A stretch of DNA of 29,262 bases, taken from Chalciporus piperatus (Eukaryota > Basidiomycota > Agaricomycetes > Boletales > Boletaceae). The position numbers and the translations under genes are program-made. The notes below the pieces were generated by a model, which was not told the origin of the DNA, did not search any database, and saw only the letters and a list, made by a program, of their open reading frames with translations. Position 1 is the stretch's first letter, and the number at the start of each line of letters is the position of its first letter. The stretch spans positions 1 through 29,262 of the forward strand of contig JBBPTG010000284.1 of the NCBI GenBank assembly GCA_038093975.1, read 5' to 3'. Of this stretch, positions 10,862 to 22,800 are shown piece after piece.

Positions 10862-13800
10862 TCAAATGAGAAGGAGGTTTCCGTGTGGATGAGACGCTCG
10901 ACCAGGGTAGTTGTCTCCAGCGAGGTGTCCAGGTAGAGAGTCTTTAGCACCTTTGCTGTCCTTGTGTTCTTCGCGAGCGCCTTCATCAAGGGAGTCGACT
11001 TCTACTGCACTGTGATCTTCCCCGACGGCTTCCCCAGATGCGTCAATCACAGCATGTTCTACCTCAGCCTCATCCGCTACACCAGTTTCCTCTCCGACCT
11101 CCTCCTCTCCTTCGTTACCCTGTTCTTCCACGTGACCTGGTTCTTGTACCACGACTGAGATCAGGTATCCCAACTCGAGTTCCTCCACAGGCAACGCATC
11201 TATGCCGATACCGTCGTTATTCTGTATCGCACATCCATGAGAATATAACACGACCACATATTTCATGTTTACTTACGAGTCGATGTTCGATGCCGAGAAC
11301 TATTTGTCCTAGCGCAGTCATGCTTTCTTCGTCTTTGCTCGGGACGACACAGAGCAACAAGAATTCCTCCCCAATGCGAGGGCCAATATGGGATATTTGA
11401 TCGTTTGCACTGCAAACGACTTGTTCGACTGTTGGATAAAAAGTCACTCATAGATGCCTTAGCTACGGTCAATACTGCGCATACCGGAGGAGCGGAGATC
11501 AACGATCAAGACAACGATCGGGCTGTACTCTGTATCATGGGGCAGAGGTTGGAGAATATGTCGTTGATAATCGATCAGTTGCGGTGCCCACTGGCAGGAT
11601 GAACCATCCTCGTCTCGGACGAGAGAAAGCTCAGCCAAAGCAAGATCAGGATCGGCAGGCTTGATGTCTAATTTGATCTATAAGAGTATAGCAACATCAA
11701 CTCGAGGTTAGCTCTCATAGTCCTTGATTGGCATACCTGTGTATCATGGCGGAGTAAACTGATTATCATGGGCCCATTCGTAACCATCGTACCCAACCCA
11801 CTGGGACTCTGCATCGCGGATGGACTCCCCTACGCAAGCACATTGATCAGGGAAGGCTGATGTGAATGTATCACAAAATTACCGTAGTTGTGCCAACAAG
11901 CGATATCGATTCCCTCCTGTTTTTGAGCCCTTTGATCTCTCCAAGCACCGGAGAGGCTATTTCGCTGTGTAATTCCTGCTCGCGCTCGACGAAATGGCTA
12001 AGATAAACAAAAGGATCAGCTTAATTACGAAATCTAGGGCGGAAAACTGACTCGTGATTGTCAGAGGCCTGCTGTACGGTAGTCGGGATCACGGGCTCGA
12101 GCGTCTCGTGGCGATCATCGACAGCAAGTTTCAGCTGCTCACCCCCTGATTTATCTTGGTTGACGCGGGACTGCGCTGGTTCGGACTCTTCAGGAGGTGT
12201 ATAGGGATTCGTCGATGGAGCCTCTGCGACCATGTTGCCAGCGGTCACCTCAGAGCATTGCTCGTTCCCAGTTATCGCACGCATTCCCTCTTCGAGGTTG
12301 GCCAAGATATCTTCGCCGTCATCGCCGAAGCAAGGGTGATTATGCGAAGGGACATCACTTGAAGACCCCTCCTCGACAACGCCGGTCGGTCTATGAGAGT
12401 ATCAATGTCAATGAGTAACGACGACAATAATGACGCATGATAGAATGATTCACCTCGTAGAGACTAAGGTGTTGATGCTAATAGAATTCAATGACATGAC
12501 ATTCCCCTCCGAAGAGACTGGTGCAGAAGAACTTGAGACAACTTCACTAACATGCTGGGTGGAGAACTCGATCTTCGTCTCAATTGATGTACTGGCCGTT
12601 GTTGATAAGCAGTAGGATCTCATCGTGAAGAGCCAAGTACACACCTTATGAGGGATTGACTCATCGTTCGGCTATGTTCCGTCTGTTGCTCCGCGTAACA
12701 CTCATCTTCTTCAACGGAGCTTGAGACCTCGGAGTCACACTCGTCCTTTCCCGGCGCTGAAAGCAAAGGAGACGGAATGAGATGTCCAGAGAGCATACTC
12801 GGTGCTGTGACTTCGCCCGCAGCCTTCTCGTGTGAGGCGGGGATGGAGCCGTCCGCTGTTGACTCGGGGGAGACGAGATGAGCAACGCTGATCGTCGAGT
12901 CTCTGGAGGCAAAGTCAGATCGGGGATGGCAAGTCCAGGACACAAACTGACGTCAATTGGGTAGTCGCGGAAGTGATCGCAACAGACACAGTGCGGGTGT
13001 CCGAGTCCGTAATTCTCGAACCAAGTTTTGTTTGCCCCGAGTGGTCGATGGCCTCGGAATGTGCAACTGATATAAGATTGTCGTTCGAGATGGAATTTGA
13101 CGTATCAGAGGTATCCTCATGAGTCGGTGACCTGGACGAGAGAGGTGAGTTCCCAGGAGGTGTGTTTGGCGCTCCGACCACTATTCCTAGGTCTTTCTGA
13201 GGGGTGGTAACAACTGAATCATCAACTTGAATCTTCGACTCGAGGGACTCGAAGAGAGTGATGAGGGCACGGTATTCCGCATCATCCCACGCGTCACTGT
13301 AATGCCGTCATGCTAGTCAGTATCCACACATTCATCCGTCCTCGAAACAGAACGAACGCTGACCCGGCGGGCTTAGACAAAGGTCTCGTGCGCGTGACCG
13401 AGAGCTCGCTCGCGCCAACCAAGGTTTCGGCAGTCAGTTTGGAATCGGTGCATCGGTCCCCGGTGTTGAATGGTGCCATGGCTTTACTCGAGCTCTTTGT
13501 ATCGACGAGGACGGTGTCACCGGCGAAATCGGGTGTACTGATCTGACTTGTAGCCCAGTGCATGTTTGTGACCGATAGCTCTTCTCTCGTCTCGAATTCT
13601 TGTTTGACTATTGCTGCACTTGCGTGGGCTGCAACGTCTTCGTCGAGAGGTTTGGGAGCAGGGGAAGGAAGGTTACATGCGAATTGATCGAAGCGTATTT
13701 GGCCGTTGCTCCATGAAGGTAAACCTGCCCACTCGACCCTAGAACCAAGTCAGCGAGGATCGCGCAAAAAAATGACCGACTAACGGGGTGCCTGGAAGCG

Positions 13801-16800
13801 ACTTGGCCTTCTTCTGAGAACGTAAGGAAGGGCCCATGAGAATGCTTCTCCGTTGTCGAGATGTGGATGGAACGACGGAGCTTGACCGTCTGTAAGTAGT
13901 CGCCTCGTGGATTTTCCTTGACGTTCGGATGTTCTGCTCTATGTTAGAGCTGAATTGCACATCTAATCGAGCACTCTGATACTCGTGTGATATCATGTGC
14001 TCTCCTTGTTTGAAGGAGTCATCGTGGCTCAATGCCGCAAATGCTGTTGGGATACTATTAGACGATACAAACGAGTGACAAGTGTCGCTTTGGTGCCCGA
14101 TGAGAGGCTCAGAGTCCGTGGTTTGGTCGGGTGGGGAGACAGGGGAACGAGAGGATGCAGTCGAGAGTTCGTTGGCACTACCTGGTGCATCTACTTCATC
14201 CTTGGTATGCATCGAGTGAGTGCATGGTGTGGCGGTAACGCTGAGGAAGAGTCAACTACCGGTGCTTCTGCACAAAGAATGGGACTTACAGCTGCCAGAA
14301 ATCACTATCCGAGGCTCGACGTCGTACATCAAACCTAGGTGATTCCTGTGTAATTATTCCATCTCGCGTAAGTTTGTCGGATGCTGATGATGTAAAACTC
14401 GGGGTGGTGGTCGACTGAATTGTCCCTAGATCTTGTCTGAGCGCTGTTTCCGAACACGACTCATCTTTCGATTGAACGTCGTGGGCCGTGAACGAATGAG
14501 AGCTTCCGTCTACTCGCAATGATGTAGAGTCGAAACTAGCACGGCTGCGAAGGGGAGGCTCCTGGTCCGAATCATTAGCACTGCTCAGTGCCTCCTTTTC
14601 TTGGCTGGATTTATCCGTCAGAAATTGACAAGGGGACGGAAGAAATAGCTCACGAAGACGTCATGTAGGTGGAATGGTGCAATTCGTTGTACTCCCGTCG
14701 TTCTTCCGCAGTTGAAATCAATGATGCGGCGGCTGTCAATTTCTCCAATGACTGCGTCTCCGTTTCGCCCGTCAATTCATCAGTGGTCTCTGTTTTGTGA
14801 GCTTCAATTGTGGACTCAACGTCGGCGGCTTAGAGGCACTAAGGACATGAGGTACCAAATTGAGATACAAAAACAAACCTGGTACGTGATGCGCGGTATT
14901 TTCAGAGTTTTCGTCCCTGTTCACATCGACCCTAGAAATTTCGGTGGAGAGTACGTGAGCGCGGTACCTCCGAGAGCATCTTTCACTACATACCTGCAGA
15001 CCAGTCGACTTTCCTTTAGATCAGCTTCAATGCGCGTTATCGCGGTCGCCTCCACCTTTCGGTGACCCTCGGCTTGCACGTGCGGGCTACTTGTGACTGC
15101 AAGACGTTGCTCGTAAGTTTTGTCACCTCCATCATCCACTGAGTCAGACAGTTGACGTTCAGTCAGCTCTCCACAGGTATTGACGACCGATGTCTTGTCA
15201 GTATTTTCTTGTGGGATTGCTTCCGGGTCGAGACACCCCTTTGTGGATCTGGAATGAAAATTAGTCGTTGCATTCACCTCATTACGAGCGAAACAGACTG
15301 ACGAAGCCCCGAACTTGAAGTTTGTCAGTACCTCTTGAGACGAATGGTCGAACTTATTGATGGCGCTCTGTTGGACAAAAAATGTCGCGGAAGTAAAAAC
15401 TGGCGTCACCGGAGTGAGGGCCGATCCTGTAGTTTGTGGGAATACAGCCATCTCTGACGAGACTGCAGAGGAAGGAGTTCTGGAACCCGAATGGACTCCG
15501 TCGTCGCTAAAGATAACATGAGGATGGATTCGTAACGACACGAACGGACTGACCAAGTGGATTCAGGCAATGTCGATGTCTCGCTGGTGTGTACCACGGG
15601 AAAAGTGGAATTGTCCTCTATTGTGTTGTCTCGGTAATATCTGTCCCAAGCAGCGAAATTGCGACCAAGCGCTGCGGTTGTCTCCGATTCTCCCTGGTGA
15701 CTATCCTCCATCTCGAGGTGTTCAGCAAGCTCGTCGTTTGATTGCATGGGCGGACTTGTACTGCTATTGTTATCGTTCTGAATACGTTCTTTGTAGTCCC
15801 TGCGTCCAACCATATTGTGTGAGTAGCGTTATCTAAGGCAACGCAATGACACTTACAACGACGTGGGGGTCATGAGCTGCTCGTGGTTCTCGGACGTCTC
15901 GGACGTGCGTTGGATGCGCACTATTCTCTCTTGCTCCTCGTTTTCCTGGCTGGACGCCACCGTGGTAACGCCGAATATTGTCACGGAATCAGATCCAGAG
16001 GGTACCGTGTTTGAGTTGAGAGTAGTGTTGCCGTCCGTGTCCCTGGCAGCTCGCTCGCTCGCACAAACCATGGACCCAGAAGCACGGGTCGATATAGGAT
16101 TAGAGACTAAAGGTGAAAGTGAAGACGGATGTAGCATATCATTACCGACATCATCTCTTTTGACGTGTACGGTTTCCGTAGAGGATTGCCTATGAATGCG
16201 ATTAGCAGGCTACCGGGAATGGTAATTCCGTTACAAACTTTTCAGTCAACTCAGAGAAAACAGAAGTCTTTTGTATCGACTTTCCCTGCTCAACGACAGT
16301 TCCTGTCTCGATTGTCAAATCATCATTGACGCCGGGATACGGGGGCGGGGTATCTTGGGGCTCCGAGCAATCGGAGAAAAAAGCAGAGGAAAGAACCGCT
16401 TGGGTCGACGCCTCTTCGGAGTAGGAAGCCGAACGTGGAGAACGGTTCAACACGGTGGTAGTATCGGAAATCAGATAATCGTGAGTTTCCTCGTATTCCA
16501 ATGAGGGCTGGACAGGGGCGAAGGTTGGTTGTTGTGCATAACCCTCCTTTTCGCTGAATTCCCTTGTGGCTTCTTGGTGCCCTCTCTGGTCAGTATCGAG
16601 CACATGAGTTGTAGCCAAGCTGCTAACAGGTTGTCACCTTCGAGTTGATGACACGTGACTACGAACACGTACTTGGCAGTGATGACAAGCCTTTGAGAAG
16701 AGCATTCCCGCGAGTCGACGAGCAAGGACCGGGAGGTATTATGCTTCGTATCTGTTTGATCAAGTGGAGAGGTACATTGGTCATACCGCAACTCGCGATC

Positions 16801-19800
16801 TATCTGCGACCCTGAAGTCTCTAGCTCGGTCCTAAACTCTGGTGAGCCACCGGCGTTTCTACAGATGAAGATACCCACAATGCAGTTGTGCTGATGACGA
16901 GTGTTTCCGTTGTGTTCGGGGAGACTCGAGCGCGGTGGACTGTGACATTCTGACACGCAGCAGGAGCAGCCACACCATCGTTTGAAGGCGCGTGAACTTC
17001 CCCGGTTTGTCCCCGGAACTCAGAAACCCACTTCGTGGAGGAACTGGACTGTATATCCCGAGTTTCAACTCCATGATGGCTTATACTTGGGGCTTCATCA
17101 TGGTGGGGAGAAACGGGACTGCGAAGCATCCGCTCGTTGCAGTCTCTAAATATTTATCTCATTCGGTCAGTGTCAAGTTGCCGAGGGGAAGCGCATAAAT
17201 GCTCACGGCTCGTCCGTGCACCTTTCAGAGCTACAGTCCACCTCCACTGCGACTCGCGTATGGTCAGATCCTCGTTTGTTCTCAACCCGGATGCATGGGG
17301 CACTGCCAGGAGGGGAAGCTTGAACTAATGCTGCATCTGTTGAGAGCACTGCTATACCCAAAACGGCACTCTCCGCACATAGAACAGCTTCGCTAGAGTT
17401 CGATGCAGCTGAAAGGTTGGACTCCGAACGTGTAGGTAATTCAAGAGAAGATTGGGTCATACCCCTCGTAATTCTCCCCGGGCAAGGACTGCAATCTCAA
17501 GTTAGTCAGGCATCAGGAATAGACCATCCAACTAACCTGCTAGAACCAGTCGAATGGGCCGACGTTTGTTCGTTCCTCACGGACACTGCCCTCTTGGTTT
17601 GCTGTTGAGTCTCGATCAAATGAAGCTGGTCATGATTCGAAACAAAAGTAGACGGTGAGCCGCAACGGGATCTCTCATCGGCAGTTTGGGCATCAATGCC
17701 TGTTGGGCATTCTTGTGCAGACGGTACGACAGAAAGGGAGTGCGTGGTGGAGGCTTCGATTGAGAAGCGTTCAACGTGTATATCCGATTCTATAGAAACG
17801 CCATCATGCATGCTAGAAGGAAAGAGCGTCAGAGTGCGAGTATCACAAAAGGGATGAGTCGAACATACTTGGAGTGTTCGTTCTGTTGCAACTGCTCGTG
17901 CGACGAGTTGGGGGTCAATTCACTGGGAGACTGTGTGCACTGCTGGACATCGGCCATCAAGTGATCAGAGTCGAAGGGATTGGGGAGATCGAGACTTGGT
18001 GCTCTCGACGATCGGGCGATGATCCCCTCTGATGAGGAGATCGAGACTTGGTGTTCTCGACGATCGGGTGATGATCCCCTCTGATGACCCGAGGTTGCCA
18101 ACATCCTCGTAGAGCACCTCCCTGTGGATTGAATCAGAAGAAAGGGAGCTACAACTTGACGACCTAGAACTTCTGCGGCTGGGAGCTTCGGCGTTAATCG
18201 TACCCGTAACCCATGAGCCATCATTCGATGAGTCAGAGAGCTTCCCTTCCACAAGCGAGCAGGCCGTGTTGTCGCTATGCGATCGTTAACTCCAGGTAAG
18301 ATCAAATACAGCTGAACTGACATAGCCATCGTCACCAGCGCTGATGTGTGCTCCGTGGAGAGGGAAGCACCTCTTGATTCAACATCAGTAATGTGCTCCT
18401 CCTGGGATGCCGATGTTAAGTGCGTGTTCTTGGAATCCTTTCTCGCCTGTACTTGGTTAGTCTGTTCGCAGTGTTGCACCAACGTGCTCGACATCTCGCG
18501 CGACTGAATTGATGCCTCGTCGAAACTTTGCACCTCGTTCATGCAATCACTGAGACGATCCATCTTGACATGAATGTATTGGAAGCGCCGAGCGATATTA
18601 CTTACAAGGATTCAGCGGACGTCCTCTGCTTAGAGCTTTCTTTTATATCCTGCATTGTCACTACACTTCGCTCCATGGTCTCCGACTCTGAACGACTCTC
18701 TGTCGAGCGGACTGCAGATGTGTGCTCGACAACGCGAACCTCCGATGAGTGGCTTTGAGTGTGATAGACTGTGTTTGAAGAAGTGGACACTGTGGCACTC
18801 GTTGAAAGACGAATGTCTGAGCAATCCGGTACCGAGAAACCTAAGGACGATGTCAGCGAGACGAGACAAGTGAAAACAAAAATGGACACAAACCGGTAGG
18901 TCTGGGTAGATCGTGCACAACCGCCTCTTCTTCGTGTGTCTCTAACCGAAGGCTCTTCTGCCCGTCAGCACTGCACAGAACGGTTAAACTCGTTTCGAAT
19001 GGATTACTAGTATTCACTCACCTAGAGTAGCCCAGGCGATCTGCCTCAGTGTCGTGATCAGAAGATACCATTCCTTCGCAAATCTTCGTCGTGGACTTGT
19101 GAACGTCCGATGAAATCTGCGTCTGACATCGCGCAGATTCTTCCGACTGATATTGGGTGGTCGTTTTTTCCTCCGTGAGCACAGCGCCAACGACGGCCAC
19201 GGTGGTGGCAGCGGCTGCGACTGCGGCTGCGGCGACGACATGATCCCGAATATCGGATATCACGGTGGACTGATGGTCACGAGTCGTTGCGTCACCCGAG
19301 TGAACCGAGTCTCGACGTTCGACCGAGATCTCAGAAGACTTTGATACTGATGTCAGGCGAGTTTCATCGACAGACGATGCGGCTCGAGTAGAAGTCAAGT
19401 TTACGTTCTCAAGCGATTGAGCACGAGGCTGAAATGTAACAGGGGCTCGTTCACCCTCGCCGTGATCATTGGGGTACTGGTTCTGGCAGTCTGTTTGGGA
19501 GGTGGAGTTGACCGCATCGCATCTGCGAAGTATGTAAGTGCGGGTTCAATTGAGTGAAGAAGAAACGGACTGGGTTCCTGCAAGTAGTACGACTGTTTGC
19601 TCGTTATGAATAGAAACTTGGGTGTTGTTAATAATGGCGGTGTGGTTTTCGATATTGGTGACAGGAATAGAAGCGGATCTGGGGGTCGGTTGCGCGATGG
19701 GAGACGCAGGACTGTCGGTGACTGGATTCAACGGGGGGCAGTCAGTCGGGCGAGACGCCTCGCACACGATGTCCGTTCGGCTACTTTGTTCCGTCTCTGA

Positions 19801-22800
19801 GGTTGATATCACTGTCTCGTGGCTGGGCAAAGAATCAGCTTGAGTGGACAGAGAGGAGACTGACACAGACGTTGTCGTTACTGTCTGCATCTGTTGCCCG
19901 CTAGAGGATACTTCAAGGGATTCACGGACGGTTTTATCGTCTCGTAACGTTGGCGTCACCTCAGGCAGACAGTGTCCGACGTCCATCTGCTGGGATCTCG
20001 TATTTTGTATTTCCGAGGACCGACCTTCATTCACCACCAAACATTGCGATGCCGATTCGCACGTTGACGACTCGGAAGATCCACCCATGGATGCGTGCCC
20101 AGTCAACTGAATGTCGCAGGCACGCTCGGAAGAGCTGGAGATTCTCACATCAGAAACCATCCCTGTCACCCAAGCGTTGGAGGACTCACATTTGTGCAGT
20201 ACAAGTCGCATCCGTAGAACTCTGCGGAGTCTCCCCATTGCATTCGGTGAGCTCTGAGCACTCTGATTTCGCTCCCGTTTGGTTGGTCCGAATCGACGAC
20301 ACGGAACACTCAGTAATTGATGCGTCAATCACACATGCGCGTTCGGAGACCGAGGAGTTTGATGTCGACTGGCTGGTAGAATTTCTCGTCTCAACTCCCA
20401 CAACTGAAATGATTGGTCGATATAAGCCAGTATAAAATGTTGGGGGATGTCTACCTGATATGCCATGCTCGCGATCCGTGTCATGATGACAATCCCCTGT
20501 CTCGACTTGAGTTGTCCTTGCATCAACTGATCTTCGAGGGCATCAGTTTACAATTGAGATATTTTCTAGCACGACGTACCTGGCAGAGAACTCTACTTTG
20601 GTGTCTTCAGCACACACTACTTCAGTAGACATCCGGGTCGAAGAGTTCGTACAGTCGGTCGAGTCGACGCGCCGTCGAGTGTGCTCCACTACATCCCTTT
20701 CCTCGACGGCCGACTCAAGGTTTCGGCTGACCGTGTCGTGTCTGTCTTCTTCGACCGCCGTGCGCACGGAGGGCTCCTTCTTGTGCCGAGACTCGGAAAT
20801 GGCTTCGTATACAATCGACACGACGGCCGCGCCCGCCAACAACGTTGATACCAACGAACTCCCATGTTTGGGAGAACTTGCCCTGGAACGACCTTTGTCA
20901 GCATTCACTTTCTTTACATCCACTTTAGATTCGGATGTTTGACCCGACGTTCGATCATAGGCGCTACTGACATCGATAAGCGAATGCAGAACACAAACAA
21001 ATTGCAACGACTCACGTGGGAACTTGCTCTGCCCTCGTCTGCTCATTGACGTTCTCTCGGGTCGTCACCGATTGAACGTCTGTCTTGTTGTCTTCAGAAC
21101 GCAAGTACTTGTTGTCTTCAGAACGCAAGTACTTGCTGACGGGAACTTGGTATCTCTGTCGAGAGCTCGAGGGACCAGAAGGATGAGGAACCGCGTCCCA
21201 AACTGGGTTGACATGAAGTTCCTCGGGATGATACTCGTCAGCGTCACGCCTTTGCAGACGATCGTCGGTGTCGTTCTTTCGGCTTGAGTAGTGGTCTTCC
21301 CGGGAACTAAGCAGAGATTAGATACGCTGCAATAAATCCAAGACAAGCACCCACTATCTCGCTGAAGTCGATTGGGAAACATCGGCTGTCTCCACCAACT
21401 TCCGGGATCCTTGAACATTCGACTCGACGTCCTCCCGTCTGGGCCGGTCGCTGAGAGTCGGCCGAAGTGGCATTGGCGTGATGTGTTGCTTCTCTTGAAC
21501 ATCCACCCAAGAATCAGAGGACGACCCAGACACCCTTCTGGTGACATCCAGGTGAGCCGAGGTAGACACTTGATCCACATCCTCAAACTCGTCGTCCGAA
21601 CTAGACGGGAAGCTGGACACGCCGGGTCCTCTGCGACGAGAGAGAGATCTTTGTCAGCATTTGTGAACCACATACCACATGAAAGGAAATGATTACCCAC
21701 CCCACGACGGCGTATGGAGGAGGTACCTCCGCATCGTCCGAGATGTTGCGACCACCGGATCGCTGATCAACCCGGATGGTATCAGCATATGAGGACTGGT
21801 CGACCTTCTTCTCGATTTCGTTGACATAGCTATCGCGCGTCGATACGCCGATGCGCCGGCCAGCGGGCGAAGCTGGCCTAACCCATCCCTGCGTCCCCGA
21901 GGCACGAATATCCCGTACGTCAACTTCGACTCGTCGATCGTCTGTCGATCCGACAACCAACTCTCCATGACCCCGTGCTCTCTGTGTTCTCTCAGCAAGA
22001 GACTGGGTAGTGTGCCTGAGATAAAGCATAAGAAAAACCAGTCCTATAGAACGAGATCATTTACTCACTGTGTACGCGAGACATATAGGTCCTCGGATGT
22101 TTCCTCCGTCATCCTTGTATTCGCAGAATGACGATCTCTAGTGATGTTTTCGTCTTCGGTCCTCATCGGATGTGGGGACGCGACAGGGTGAGCCTTGTTG
22201 GCGTGAGAGACACCTATGGCGACCGCTGTTGCAGCCGTTGCCGTTGCCGCCGCAGCCATCGCGATCGAGGAAGCAACGCCAGAGTGCTCGTGTTTACGCG
22301 ACGACGTTGCATCAGAGACGCGTCGAGAGTAATCATCATATTCAAATGACGTGTCTCGCTCACGAGGAGATTCGGGAAGATTAGGACGGTCGAACATGGG
22401 TGAGACAATAATGAGTGGTACGGGTGGAGATGATGTATGCAGCGACCTCTCATCACGGGTGTAATACCGAGAAGTTGTTGACGATGCCGACGACTCCGCC
22501 GAGGATTGCGAGGTCACTTGACGGCGTACATTCGCATCGATGGTTAGTTGCGACTTGGTATAATCGACCTCCGACACAGCACGGTGAATGTCACGCCTCG
22601 CGAAGGAGACCTCACTACATAAGAGTTAGCCTAGGGCTGGACAAGAAACGCTTCAACGCACCGGTCGTCCACTTTCTCATCTACGCACGTCACCGATTGT
22701 CCGATCGACCAAGGAGACAAAGGTTGGATGGGCCGTGACCGTACCGGGTTCGCGGGCGCTTCGTAAGACGGAGGGTGAGTATGAGGAGCCTTTCTTCCAT

